Source: Dichotomocladium elegans
Taxonomy: Eukaryota; Mucoromycota; Mucoromycetes; Mucorales; Lichtheimiaceae
Reading direction: 5' to 3'
DNA: 64,000 nt
NCBI GenBank assembly: GCA_025716815.1
Contig: JAIXMN010000018.1
Span: 868,001 to 932,000 of the forward strand
The notes beneath the pieces were generated by a model. That model was given only the letters and a program-made list of their open reading frames with translations. It had not been told where the DNA came from and did not search any database. Positions 1-9,815 of this stretch are shown here, in pieces (position 1 is the stretch's first letter; each line of letters opens with the position of its first letter). A program made the translations under genes and the position numbers.

Positions 1-893
1 GCCCCTTTTTCGAGCTCAACGACTTGCTTTTGTACGAAAAGGAGCTCTTCTGAGATGGCCTCCTTATCGATAGATATGCGATCGTCATGTACGTCTCCGT
101 CCATGGTGATGGTTGTGCCAACCGAATCTTCCTTTTCGTAACTGTCCAGAAGACAGTTCCAAAAGTCTTCAGACCTGTTGCTTTGCCGCGTCGATTTTGT
201 CTCGAGCGTGGCTCGCCGCTGTTTGTCGTCGCTGCTGCGCTGATTTGCTAAGACAGGAGCCATAGGAGTATGGATTGCGTGCGTTATCATCGCAGTATGC
301 GCATTTCCATGTGACCCGCGATAGAGAGCTAGCTGGCGCTCGAGGTCGTCAGACTCGGCCGATAGCCGCTCTACTTTCTCACTGAGATACCGGATGCGGA
401 TTTCGTAGTCCCGAATCAAAGCCCTATCACTTTCACTCGACTTGTTTCCTATGCTATGCTGCTGTTCCCGTTCATTGACCTGCTGCATCTGCTGAACGGT
501 ATCCTGCGCGGCCTGGTATTGGTCCAATGAATCTTGATACATGTGAATGAGATCATGAATGATCCCGTCCGTGTTATGGGTAAGCGTTGCAGTAGGCGTT
601 TTCTGTCTGTTATTCAGGGCAGTGTTGCTTCGCTTTTGTGCCGTTGCAGTATTGCGCATGGTAGATGCCCCTGAGCTGGCGGATTTTTCAAATAATGAAA
701 CTGCGCCTTCCCTGATTAGAGGCGATCGAGTTCGCTCCAGCGTGGTATCAGCGCCGCTCATATTTAACTCTTCAGGTATGCAGCGTTTTTTCCATGAACG
801 GACGGGGGCTGTTTGAGTTTTTGCCACAGAGGTTATGTTGTTGTTATTGGCACTGTTCTTATTCAACCAAGCAACGGTTGCCTGGACGCTCAT
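1..893 (-). CDS. Coiled-coil protein of unknown function, 5' part only (runs off the left edge)
   Basis: An open frame reads on the minus strand from an ATG at 893 to the window edge, 297 codons without a stop. The start was chosen because an in-frame stop lies three codons upstream. A second in-frame ATG lies at 761. The first ~45 residues are Asn-rich, followed by a Ser/Thr-rich stretch. From about residue 95 come heptad-like segments typical of coiled coils (runs such as SLDQYQAAQDTVQQMQQ and EIRIRYLSEKVERLSAES). A low-complexity linker follows, and a second coiled coil begins at the edge (EELLFVQKQVVELEKG). I do not recognise the family. No intron is evident. A cytoskeletal or scaffold role would only be a guess from the coiled coils. 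Confidence 0.75.
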   Translation of the reverse strand, partial: MSVQATVAWLNKNSANNNNITSVAKTQTAPVRSWKKRCIPEELNMSGADTTLERTRSPLIREGAVSLFEKSASSGASTMRNTATAQKRSNTALNNRQKTPTATLTHNTDGIIHDLIHMYQDSLDQYQAAQDTVQQMQQVNEREQQHSIGNKSSESDRALIRDYEIRIRYLSEKVERLSAESDDLERQLALYRGSHGNAHTAMITHAIHTPMAPVLANQRSSDDKQRRATLETKSTRQSNRSEDFWNCLLDSYEKEDSVGTTITMDGDVHDDRISIDKEAISEELLFVQKQVVELEKG

Positions 894-1377
894 TCTCGGT
901 TACAGGAAAAAGATGGGAAACAAAGAATAGAAAGAAAGAGAATAAAGATAGGAAGCAAGGGAGGGAGGTTTGTTTAAAATAGATTTCCGTGTATGATACT
1001 GAGCATATATATATATATATGAATCCATACTATTGCCTCGTATATCCATCTCCCTACGAGTTATTCCCCTTTGGTGTATTTCTTTTAAGATTCTGTCAGG
1101 TCACCTTAATCAGTCGATTATCAAAAGGTAAGAGAGACGCGCAGCATAGCAGTGTTTTCCTATTTAGCCTCCTTCTTTGCCCCTTAAAGAGATAGGCTCA
1201 GGTCGGAACGATAGATGGATCTTTTGTAGACAAAAGATGAATCAAACAAACGAGGTCTCATTGAGCTTCTTTTGCGGCGACATCATCGTCTCAGGATGCT
1301 GTGTCTTTTAATACGATTGCTTAAGATGTATACATCTATATATACTTTGAAACCAAATGATGAATAATGCTGCAAAA
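894..1377. other. Intergenic: upstream of the coiled-coil gene and downstream of eS10
   Basis: No convincing coding region. A short TA-dinucleotide run lies near 1003-1020. Small open frames here have no recognisable product. The left half should hold the promoter of the minus-strand coiled-coil gene and the right end the 3' UTR of the eS10 gene. Confidence 0.6.
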
Positions 1378-2082
1378 TTACTCGCGACGACCACGACCTG
1401 ATGATAAATGCGTAAGATGCTTGAGCTGCCATTCATTTTACTTCACAACTTACCGAAGCCACCACGGAACTCGGGCTTGAAATCACCACTGGCACCCTCC
1501 TTGCGGCGGTAGTCATCACGCTCGCGGCGGCCGCCCTCACGACCCTCACCACCGACTACAAACACCGAGTTGTTAATAAGCAATTCAGCTGCCTTGTCGT
1601 TCTCCTATAGCACTTACAGGCACGACGGGGAGCAGCGGGACGAACAGACTTCTTCATGGTAGCGGGAACAATCTCCTGGGGCAAGTGGAGGTCTATAGTG
1701 AAAAGGGTTCGCCGTGAATATTACTGTGACTCGAGAATCTAAGGAAGGGTTACGAAAGTGGAATAAAAAAAACGCACATTCACGGAGGTAATCGATACCC
1801 TCATTGGTAAGGGTGTAGTAGTACCACTGCCACGAGAACTGGGTCTTGACGTAGCCCTTCGAGGTCAAGGACTGCATCGACTTGATGACCTCAAGGTTGG
1901 GAACATCAAGCTCAGGGTGCTTGGGAAGATTGAAGTCCTTGGGAGCAACCAAGGCACCGTCTATCAATGAAGCCACCATTATTCATCCATTCTCTTCCTT
2001 GCTCTCTATCAATTGCCCGCTAATTCGTACCCTTGAAAAGAGACTCGTAGATGGTCTTTCGGTTCTGCTTGGAAATGAGCAT
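1378..2082 (-). CDS. RPS10: 40S ribosomal protein eS10 (S10/plectin domain)
   Basis: Structural protein of the small cytosolic ribosomal subunit. Five exons on the minus strand: 2031-2082, 1778-1960, 1618-1692, 1454-1555 and 1378-1397, summing to 143 residues, the family's usual size. Exon 1 encodes the start [16 protein letters not shown]. Exon 2 carries the highly conserved core ([14 protein letters not shown] and [14 protein letters not shown]). Exons 3-4 encode the basic, Gly/Arg-rich tail ([10 protein letters not shown]), and the last 20-base exon gives GRGRRE and the stop. All introns are GT-AG and phases agree. The upstream region 2161-2220 carries a GGAT-type repeat on the coding strand, also seen near the starts of the other two cytosolic ribosomal protein genes here. 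Confidence 0.97.
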
Positions 2083-3452
2083 GTTGGGCTATCTACCAAG
2101 GAGCATGAGTTATTTGTGACCTTCGAGACGTGAATGCCCACCCTCTTTTTGTCACATATAAAATCGATCCATCCGTTTATCCATTGATCCATCCATCTTA
2201 TATCCATCGTTGATATCCATTCTCTCTTCCTTCATCCTTTTTTGAACGCATTCATCTCCCTTCTCTTTCTCATGTTGGCATCACTTTACTTACACGCGGT
2301 AAAAGAGGACGGACCTCATTGGCGAGCCCGCTGCCCATAACAAACCAAAGCGGCAGCAGCGGCGCCGGCCATTGTCGGGATTTTAAAGCTCATAGTGTCA
2401 GGGCTGTAACAAGGTGAAGTCGAAATTTTTTTAATTGCAAAATGATGATAAGAATCAAGGAGCCCTTTCAATAGGCTGTGATGATGAGGAATGACATGTA
2501 TAAAAGGGGGAAAATAGGGTCTTCCTAGCAAAATACTACGTATAATCTTTATGCTTGATAACAAAACTTAGGGAATCGCATTACCCAATAGAAATGGATT
2601 GTCGTCTTGCGCAACCTCCTGGGTCTGTCTATTTACTTTTATAGACATTCGATGAAGCGAACGGCGTAGACAGATCAACACAAGGTCGTATGTTCCAAGC
2701 TGATTTTCAAAAGTGCTGGAGTGCATCATCATTCGCAGCAAAATAGTCAGGAAAACATGCTATATAGAGGTGGCGGGACTGAGAGATTGGCTGTACGATA
2801 CAGTTAGACTGAGTATCATTAATATAAAAACAATCTACGAAAGAGGACAAGTATTCTATGGAATAGCTTTATCACCAGACTGGTTGCTTAGCAAGTCATC
2901 TATGCCCTCTGTTATGCTGCAAACACATGTCGCTTGCCAAAGCCTTGGCGGGTTGAATTTCTTGTTCATATCAGAACTGCACAGCAGACATGCCAGAGAA
3001 GCATCATCCGAGCCATATTTCAGAGAAGAGCTACTACTCAAACGCATGTAACTGGTGGAGGGCCTCGTTCAACGAACCTGAGCCACAGACCGAGAGAAAG
3101 CGAAGGCCACGACCAGAAAGATCATGGCCATGACCACCGCAATTGATTTTCGGGGTGGGGCCAAGGCTAGTCTGTTTGGAAGGCCATGCGTGGTTAAATA
3201 AGTGGTTTGTATCTTCTGCTGACGAGCATCTATGAATGATCGTTGCACGATCTATAAACTACACAATGAGCTATTCCGGTACCCGCACACCATTTGTGTT
3301 GGAATAAAATCGAGCATGAAGAGCGGGGAATGAACGCGACCAACCCGATTTTTGTCTGATAGCTATTTTCAGTCACACCGCCGTTCGCCCTAACTTCCTT
3401 TCCCCTTTACTTCGTTCTCTATTGTGAGATAGTTGAATAAGAATCAACGATC
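2083..3452. other. Intergenic between eS10 and SRRM1, divergent promoters
   Basis: This 1.37-kb gap lies between two divergently transcribed genes. Next to eS10 it holds a degenerate GGAT array (2161-2220, coding strand of eS10). A 22-codon minus-strand frame rich in Ala (near 2334-2392) and a 112-codon plus-strand frame at 2713-3051 have no recognised homology or clear splice context, so I do not call them genes. Part of the interval may be 5' UTR. Confidence 0.5.
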
Positions 3453-5006
3453 ATGGGTGATGCTGGTTTCTTCAAGGTAAGCAATCAAGCATGCGCCGTT
3501 TGCAGCCAAAATCTAAACAGGATCCCCTGCCGGTTCTCTGGGGACCCATGACACCAAAAGTGACCAACGAATTCCTGACATGGGACAATCTTTAGGGAAC
3601 GAGCGCTGATCAAGACAGCCGTTTCAGCAACAAAGAGAAAAAGCTGCTCAAATCTATGACTTTTCCTCCTGAATTTGACCAGAAGGTATATTTAGGAGTG
3701 CGTGTGCGTGTGGTTTTGCGCGCGTGAAGAGCTGCATGGACGAAAGCGTACTTGGCTGAATGCTGACGTTAAATTTTAGGTTGACATGAAAAAGGTTAAG
3801 CTTGATGTCATCAAGCCCTGGATTACCTCACGCATGACCGAATTCTTGGGAGTGGAAGATGAATTAGTCATAAATTTTGCTTTTGGATTACTGGAAGAAA
3901 AGGTAGAATGACTTCTATTTTGAAAGCACTAACAAAGAGATAGTAAGAGAGCAAGACGGTGAGTAACTAAACTCTCCACTTTATTTTTTGATAGGACCCC
4001 GATCCAAAAAAGATGCAGATCAACTTGACCGGCTTCCTTGAAAAGAACGCACAACCATTTATTCTCGAACTTTGGAAACTTCTTTTAAGCGCGCAGGATT
4101 CAGTGAGCGGTATCCCAATTGAGTTTTTGGAACAGAAGAAGCAAGAGATCTTGAAGAATCAGGAACAGCAGGCCGAACTTAAAGCACGCCAGGATGCAGT
4201 TATGGATGCCATTCGTCGACGAAAGGAAGCGGAAATGGAAGAGATGCGCAAGGAGGCTGGCAATGACGGGGTCAGCCGAGGAGATCGGAACGAACGGGGA
4301 GACCGTGGCGATGATGCACGACGGTCGCGCTTTGTAAGTTGAGTGCTAAAGAGAAAGGGACAGTTGATTAAGGCGAAAATGTGTACTACAGGATAACAGG
4401 CGACGATCGCCTTCACCTTCCCGCCGCAGACGTTCTCGATCTCCACCACGCAGGTACAACCGAGATGAAAGATACCGTGGAAGCAGACGTTACCGTGATG
4501 ATAGTCGAAGCCCGCCCCGCCGACGCGGTGGTAGTCGAAGCCGGGAAAGAGATCGAAGTCCTCGCAGAGATTATAGACGAAGCTCTCGAAGCAGCCGTGA
4601 CCGGAGGAGACGCAGCCCTAGTACTCCTCGACGCCGCCGCGAGTCTAACTCACCAAAGAGACGGCGACGCAACCCAAGTGTGAGCAGCAGTAGCCGCAGT
4701 CGCAGCCGCAGTCGCAGCTACGGCCCCAGTCGCAGCCGTAGCCACAGTTATACTCGCTCAAGACGGGGAAGATCTCGACGGTATGAAAGCCCTACCTCTA
4801 GCCCGAAAAGAAGGGACCGAGAGTCCTCAAGAGAAAAGGATATTTCAACTCGCGACGCACAAAGCCCTGAACGTACTAAGCCTCACGACGACAATGAAAA
4901 TGACCCAAAGAAGAAAACAGCTGAATTGCGCGAACAGGCTCTTGCGTCGTTAAAGAGGCGACGCGATACTATGGAGGATAAAAATGCTAAAGAGGAAAAA
5001 GTATAA
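3453..5006 (+). CDS. SRRM1: SRRM1-like serine/arginine splicing coactivator (PWI domain + RS domain)
   Basis: Nuclear pre-mRNA splicing factor of the SRRM1/SRm160 family. The PWI domain binds nucleic acid and the RS domain contacts other SR proteins. Five exons (3453-3476, 3596-3685, 3780-3902, 3995-4333, 4392-5006) give 396 residues. Residues 1-8 (MGDAGFFK) and the next two exons match the SRRM1 amino end, including FSNKEKKLLKSM and VKLDVIKPWITSRMTE with the diagnostic P-W-I. Exon 4 continues the PWI domain (MQINLTGFLEKN, ELWKLLLSAQ), then a charged helical linker. Exon 5 is almost entirely RS/RD dipeptides and ends in an acidic-basic tail. It is much shorter than animal SRRM1 (about 900 residues), as expected for a fungus. 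It runs tail-to-tail with the next gene, 105 bases apart. Confidence 0.93.
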
Positions 5007-5111
5007 CAAGTTGAAGTATACCGCGCGTTTTTAAGAAATATGCAAATATATACAACTTTATTCGGGTTGCGCTTTCCTTTTACGTGATTTTGCCTACATA
5101 TTCCTGTCCTC

Positions 5112-6646
5112 TTATTCATCAATGTCCCACGAATGTGTGGAAGAATGGCGGTCTAATGCTTGACTTTCCATGGGGTCAGTCTCTGGCTTCCTTTTCTTGG
5201 ACCCACCCCGCTGGACATAAGGCTTCAGCCCCTTGTCGAAGTTGTATGTGCATATACTAGCGAGTATCACAGTACACTAGCGAAGGAATGGTTACTGTCA
5301 ATAGAAGATATCCTGATTTTGAATAAAACGATTACCAGCACTACAGCGATACTGATTGACACTAAAAAAAGAAAGCAGGAGCGGATAGTATGTAGTTGAG
5401 CGATTGTCAGAACTGTCAATGGTATTTTGTAAGGCATAGACTTACCCAAGGCGATCCATGAGTACCACTCCGAAAATGATGTTACGAAAAGCATGTAACA
5501 CATGTTGGCGATGACTGATAGTTGGAATACAATGAACACAATCATTCTCCAACGACGCTCAGCTGCTACCTATTGGGGAGGGTTGGGTCGAATCAATGAA
5601 AAGCCTCAGTAAGTTTGTTTACCCAAACCAAGCCATAATCGATCGGGTTCATGGTTGGATACATACCGCAAATCGGGCGAAGAAAAGGAAAGGGATAATC
5701 AGGACTGTCACCACAACGCAGTAATAAGCATCCCAGGTTAGACTTTCTTCGTATAAAGTAAACTCCAGTACAAGCTGCACAAAGTAGAAGACCGAGACAA
5801 AGAACTGAACGAAGACGCCAATCTTGAGAGCCAAGACAAAGAATTGGAAGGTGCGGTACATTCCTAGATGACTTGGTTATAAAATGATACAAGAGGCGTG
5901 CTGCTTCTACTTGCTTTGGACGCGGAGATCTGGGCCAATTTTTTTGTAAATAACCCAGCCAATATCCTTAACAACATAGTAGGATACATAGAGAAACAGG
6001 ACAGGGAAAATTGTAGAGCAAACAGTGAGAGCAATTTCCAGGTACAACGCGATCCGAAGGTTAGACATGTCGTAAGTAGCGTTGCTGCTTTCCCCCAATC
6101 TTCTCAGCCATTTCCTTGCATCCATCACTTGGAGACCGCCGATAATAGGACAGAGTATGTTGGCGATGGCAAGTGTGATGATCTCAGCTGCGTTCTGGTG
6201 GACTGTCTGTAACAGGTCAGAGATTCAATTATCATATAATTCTCTAAGAACTCTTAAAGCATCAAGACTTACAGCGTCGATGACCATCAAAAGAAACCAG
6301 ACTTGGAAGACAACCAATGCAATGTACTCCCACGTCATTCGCTCGAATCGGATCGCCCATTCATAAACTAAGAGTAATGCATCCTCGGAAACCGATGTGG
6401 TGTCCACATCGAACTTCTCGGCCATATCAAGAAGGGCGTCTGTGATCAAGTCTCCTTGATACTGAACATGTGCTGCGATTATGGACTGGAGGACGCCAAG
6501 TATGATTAGTTGGAGTAGGCCGAGAGCAACGTAGGACTTTGTCCATGATGAGTGCTTTATACGTGCCACCTGAAATATTAAGCATTAGTAGCAAGAGCGG
6601 TTTTGTTATAACTTGTCGAACATACGATCTTCGCAACGTTGGCCAT
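5112..6646 (-). CDS. Polytopic membrane protein, fungal, function unknown
   Basis: Seven exons on the minus strand: 6626-6646, 6273-6569, 5915-6206, 5667-5863, 5446-5569, 5336-5361 and 5112-5276, giving 373 residues with consistent phases. About seven hydrophobic segments are visible, for example YVALGLLQLIILGVLQSIIA, YIALVVFQVWFLLMVIDA, FPVLFLYVSYYVV, FVQFFVSVFYFVQLVL, VVVTVLIIPFLFFARF and a last helix that leads into YNFDKGLKPYVQ and a polar tail. The layout (seven helices, short loops, charged tail) suits a fungal integral membrane or receptor-like protein, but I cannot name the family. The intron between exons 3 and 4 appears to use a GC donor (GC-AG). The 26-base sixth exon is short but keeps the last helix intact. 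Confidence 0.8.
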
Positions 6647-7360
6647 AGGACTAAAGAAGAGAGAAAGAGGGCAGGAGGAACGAGACGTTAATTTGTAGAT
6701 ATTTGAGGTATGTGTACGTGTGACCTTACTGTCTCGCACGATGTACTGCGCCTATAATACTGACCAAATTGTAAAAAGTTCTTGGAGAGCATTCCTCTTC
6801 TCTCTCTCTTCCCCTTTCCTCTTCTATTCGCGTGGGCTTGTTTTATGTTAAGGGCGTTTATCCCGCCAAACGCGAGTCGTCGATGCATTAACGATGTGAA
6901 GCTCTATTTCTTTGCCGCTGATCGACATCTTTTTGATGTATGGCAGCAGCACCAAGGGCTTTGTAGTGGCTTTGAATATGAGACAACGTGGCTAATTGCC
7001 TTTGCTTTTTCGTGCGACTTCATTGGCCAAGCCCGGTGCCAAAAAGGGAGCTTGCCGAATCACAACGAAACAAATCCTGTCAATATATTTGTGGTATTAT
7101 CACATAGCTGCTTGCATTGGTCAGATGAATTCATGTCATGTCATGTCAAGCCAAGAATGGCGACAACAGCAAAAAGGTGAGGCCCAAGACCAAGAGACAC
7201 ACGGAATGCCCCTCAGATCAGCGTGCTTCAAAACCCCATTCCTCCTGGGGAGATATCCCGATTCCCCGACGCATCCGGCATTGTCAGTCACAAGTTTCCT
7301 CCCAAATGTGAGATAGTACGCTCCTTGTTTACGAACCGCCCCCATTTCAATACACATACA
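6647..7360. other. Divergent intergenic region, membrane protein / mitochondrial uL14
   Basis: About 0.7 kb separates two divergent genes. Small plus-strand frames (6782-7180, 6996-7316) are not recognisable. The uL14m frame is open upstream to an in-frame ATG at 7223 (see findings). No RNA gene or repeat is seen. Confidence 0.5.
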
Positions 7361-7833
7361 ATGATTGGTCTCAAGGGCACAATGAATGTCATTGACAACT
7401 CGGGCGCCATTGTGGCCGAATGCATTCGAGTCATGAGTGGTGCTCGTTTTGCTCGTGCAGGTAGGAAAGCTTGGCTCCACCTGTCCTCTTCAAGCGGGAA
7501 AAATATTTTTGTATGGAGACTTACTTCCCACCTTTATTAGGCGACGAGATTGTGTGTGTGGTGAAACGTGCACGGCCCATCAACCCGAACCTTTCTGGTC
7601 AAGCTGCTTCACAAAAAGTAAAGAAAGGTGACGTTCGGCATGCGCTTGTGGTCCGAACAAAGAAGGAAATGGCACGACCTGACGGCCGGTACATTCGGTT
7701 CGACGACAATGCTTGCATTCTTCTCAATAACAAAAAGGAGCCCCTTGGCACCCGTGTGTTGGGTGTTGTAGCCGCTGAGCTCAAGCAAAAGAACTGGATG
7801 AAGGCTGTATCCCTCGCTCCTAGAATCATCTGA
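7361..7833 (+). CDS. Mitochondrial large-subunit ribosomal protein uL14m
   Basis: Bacterial-type L14, an rRNA-binding protein of the mitochondrial large subunit (family of yeast MRPL38). Two exons, 7361-7460 and 7541-7833, join in phase 1 to give 130 residues. The sequence has the L14 signature: [16 protein letters not shown] at the start, then [26 protein letters not shown], the [13 protein letters not shown] block and the terminal [14 protein letters not shown]. Cytosolic uL14 looks quite different, so this is the organellar copy. I chose the ATG at 7361 because L14 proteins start at this point. The frame is also open back to an ATG at 7223, which would add 46 residues. The gene is convergent with the esterase, 141 bases away. 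Confidence 0.93.
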
Positions 7834-7974
7834 AATAAAACTCACCCCTCCCGCGCCGTTCTGTATATTTTTTTTTTGTACCATCAGTATTCGACTTCGA
7901 ACGACCATCTCTTCTTTCTCTTCTCTCCAACTCTTCAATTTAGCATTATTCAAAGAACAAGTGGAGACTTGCTA

Positions 7975-9324
7975 TTATTGCGTTTTGTCAATAGGAACAG
8001 GACCAAAAGCGAGCAGAGCCATTCCCGCCTTCGTTACTAAATTGCAGATTGGGTCCTTTCCATATCCATAATACAAAAAGAAATTCTTCAGCCCACGGTC
8101 AAGGGCTTCTCTAGTCAGAAATAGTCGAACGCCTTTGCCATCCTGTTGGATCCGCGCGCTATAGATTCCCAGGATATCGTTTCCGGTGCTGTCGCGAAGC
8201 GAAAAGCCGAACACGCGGTCAACAGACGCCCACCCATCCTTTTGGCCGAAATACTTGAAGTGGATCAGCAACGACGATTGGCGCCCTGCTGTGTGATTGG
8301 TCGGAGAAAGGTTTATTTCTTCAAAAGTCAGGCTAGCAAACATGGGCGAGCTGGTCCCAGCGCGAGAATCGAGGCTGTGGACAGCAGCCATAGCCAAGCG
8401 CTTCCCAACGATCTTTTGTGCCTGGGCTGATAGATGAGTGTAGTCGTCTAGATCGAGATCGACAGCAGCGACGGCTCGAATGCGCGCCGAATCCCAGCCA
8501 TCGTTGATTTTTCTCTGGGCCTCCCGCACAGCAGTGATCCCTTCATCTCCCGTTACTGGCCCCAGAACGCGCCCTAGCTGCACATAGATAAAAGGCAATC
8601 TGTCGTTTCCAAGTCGGGCACGGGTCTCGATAATAAACGACTTGAACTTCGCAGCATAATTGATGGCCAATGCGTATTGATCCGCGTCGCTCTCGCCCTG
8701 GTACCACAAGACGCCAGCCACTTGATTTTCCTGCTTGGCAATACGTGCAAGCATGGCTCCGAATAAAGTGGCATTCGAGGCATCTGGTGTGGCATCGAGC
8801 AATTGCGGACTCCACTGGTCCAGTGTCGTTCCGCCGTGGGAACTCACAATCAGACCCATAGGGATACGCTTCATCTTCTTGCTATAAGTGACCGCAAAGG
8901 AGCTCCCAAGAGAGTAGCCGCGAAAGGCTGTGTAGTCGGCAATGGAGACGGATGGATCAGGGAGGACATGATCCACCTGCCGGATAGACTCTGCAAGACG
9001 ATGGGTGGGCTCGGAACCAAGCACAGTCCAGGACTCGTTCGAATTAAACAGGTGAATATGGGCTGCAACGGTGTCTACATAGTCCGTGACGGGAGAAGTC
9101 CAGGGATCGAGATAGAACCCGTTCCCGCGCATATTGCTCTGCCCGGCCATCACCCACACATCACCAACATACACATCTGTAGCGTTGCCGACGGTGTATG
9201 GGCCCCCAATTGGAAGGGTGGTGGGAACACTGCTATCACCACTCTTCACAATGGCTGTGTCTGTCCCAAAGTCGCGCTGCAGAACTTGATAGCTCGCTAC
9301 ACTGCTGAATATATGCTGGACCAT
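7975..9324 (-). CDS. SASA-domain carbohydrate acetylesterase (sialate O-acetylesterase-like)
   Basis: Predicted SGNH-type esterase that removes acetyl groups from sugars. A single uninterrupted exon of 449 residues is read from the ATG at 9324. The start is placed there because the family begins with a short beta segment ending in VLQRD, present at residues 14-18. Catalytic blocks are clear: GQSNM with the nucleophile Ser near residue 63, the oxyanion-type block GGTTLDQWS, the family hallmark WYQGESDA, and a late Asp-x-x-His (DDYTHLS). The amino-terminal beta domain is shorter than in bacterial relatives. The frame stays open upstream to 9564, but those residues look like 5' UTR. Intronless structure in this intron-rich window hints at horizontal origin or retroposition. 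Substrate and secretion cannot be told; no clear signal peptide is visible. Confidence 0.88.
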   Translation of the reverse strand: MVQHIFSSVASYQVLQRDFGTDTAIVKSGDSSVPTTLPIGGPYTVGNATDVYVGDVWVMAGQSNMRGNGFYLDPWTSPVTDYVDTVAAHIHLFNSNESWTVLGSEPTHRLAESIRQVDHVLPDPSVSIADYTAFRGYSLGSSFAVTYSKKMKRIPMGLIVSSHGGTTLDQWSPQLLDATPDASNATLFGAMLARIAKQENQVAGVLWYQGESDADQYALAINYAAKFKSFIIETRARLGNDRLPFIYVQLGRVLGPVTGDEGITAVREAQRKINDGWDSARIRAVAAVDLDLDDYTHLSAQAQKIVGKRLAMAAVHSLDSRAGTSSPMFASLTFEEINLSPTNHTAGRQSSLLIHFKYFGQKDGWASVDRVFGFSLRDSTGNDILGIYSARIQQDGKGVRLFLTREALDRGLKNFFLYYGYGKDPICNLVTKAGMALLAFGPVPIDKTQ

Positions 9325-9815
9325 CTTCAGTGTATATATGAGTGTGCTTGTGTATTTGTGTAAGAGATGGGGAAACGAAGAGATTCGTGGAGGATGAAAA
9401 GAGAAAGCAGCGGCCCAGCTTCTCTCGTTACGCCAGCTGATAAGCGGCATGCACAGACATCCGATAGGTGCTTGGATTAAGGAGTGGTGTAATCCGGTTA
9501 TTCGGCACACATCTTTGTTGATTAGCTGCATATACGCCAATGCAATAATGCTACCTTCAAACAAAAGCCTCGCAACGCATCATCTCTCACCATACATTCT
9601 AACATTATGCCCGAATTGCTGAAGCAAAAGGGGGGGGGCTTTTACTGAAATGTCTGCATCTGTTTCATAGAACACATGTAAGAAAGAACATGGGAATAAA
9701 TACCGCGACGGTATTCAGAATACTCTTCATGGTGTCACCGATGCTGGAGGATAACGCTCAACGGCTAACACTTGCACCACCACAGTTACCCTGGCCGTTT
9801 ATTCTGGTTTGAAAA
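9325..9815. other. Intergenic with a small tail-anchor-like frame
   Basis: Upstream of the esterase. A minus-strand frame at 9665-9730 encodes a 21-residue hydrophobic peptide (MKSILNTVAVFIPMF...). It could be the last exon of the poorly resolved gene to the right or a chance frame. A run of nine G lies near 9632-9640. Confidence 0.3.

Noticed and set aside
2316..2564. Small Ala-rich minus frame upstream of eS10
   Set aside because: The Met-started part is only about 25 codons, with no splice partner giving a recognisable small protein; probably 5' region of eS10.
8803..9363. 186-codon plus-strand frame
   Set aside because: It lies antisense to the acetylesterase catalytic region, whose motifs are unmistakable. 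It is a shadow of codon bias in that gene.
9325..9564. 80-residue upstream extension of the esterase frame
   Set aside because: The family starts at about the Met at 9324, and the extension is not like a signal peptide or known domain.
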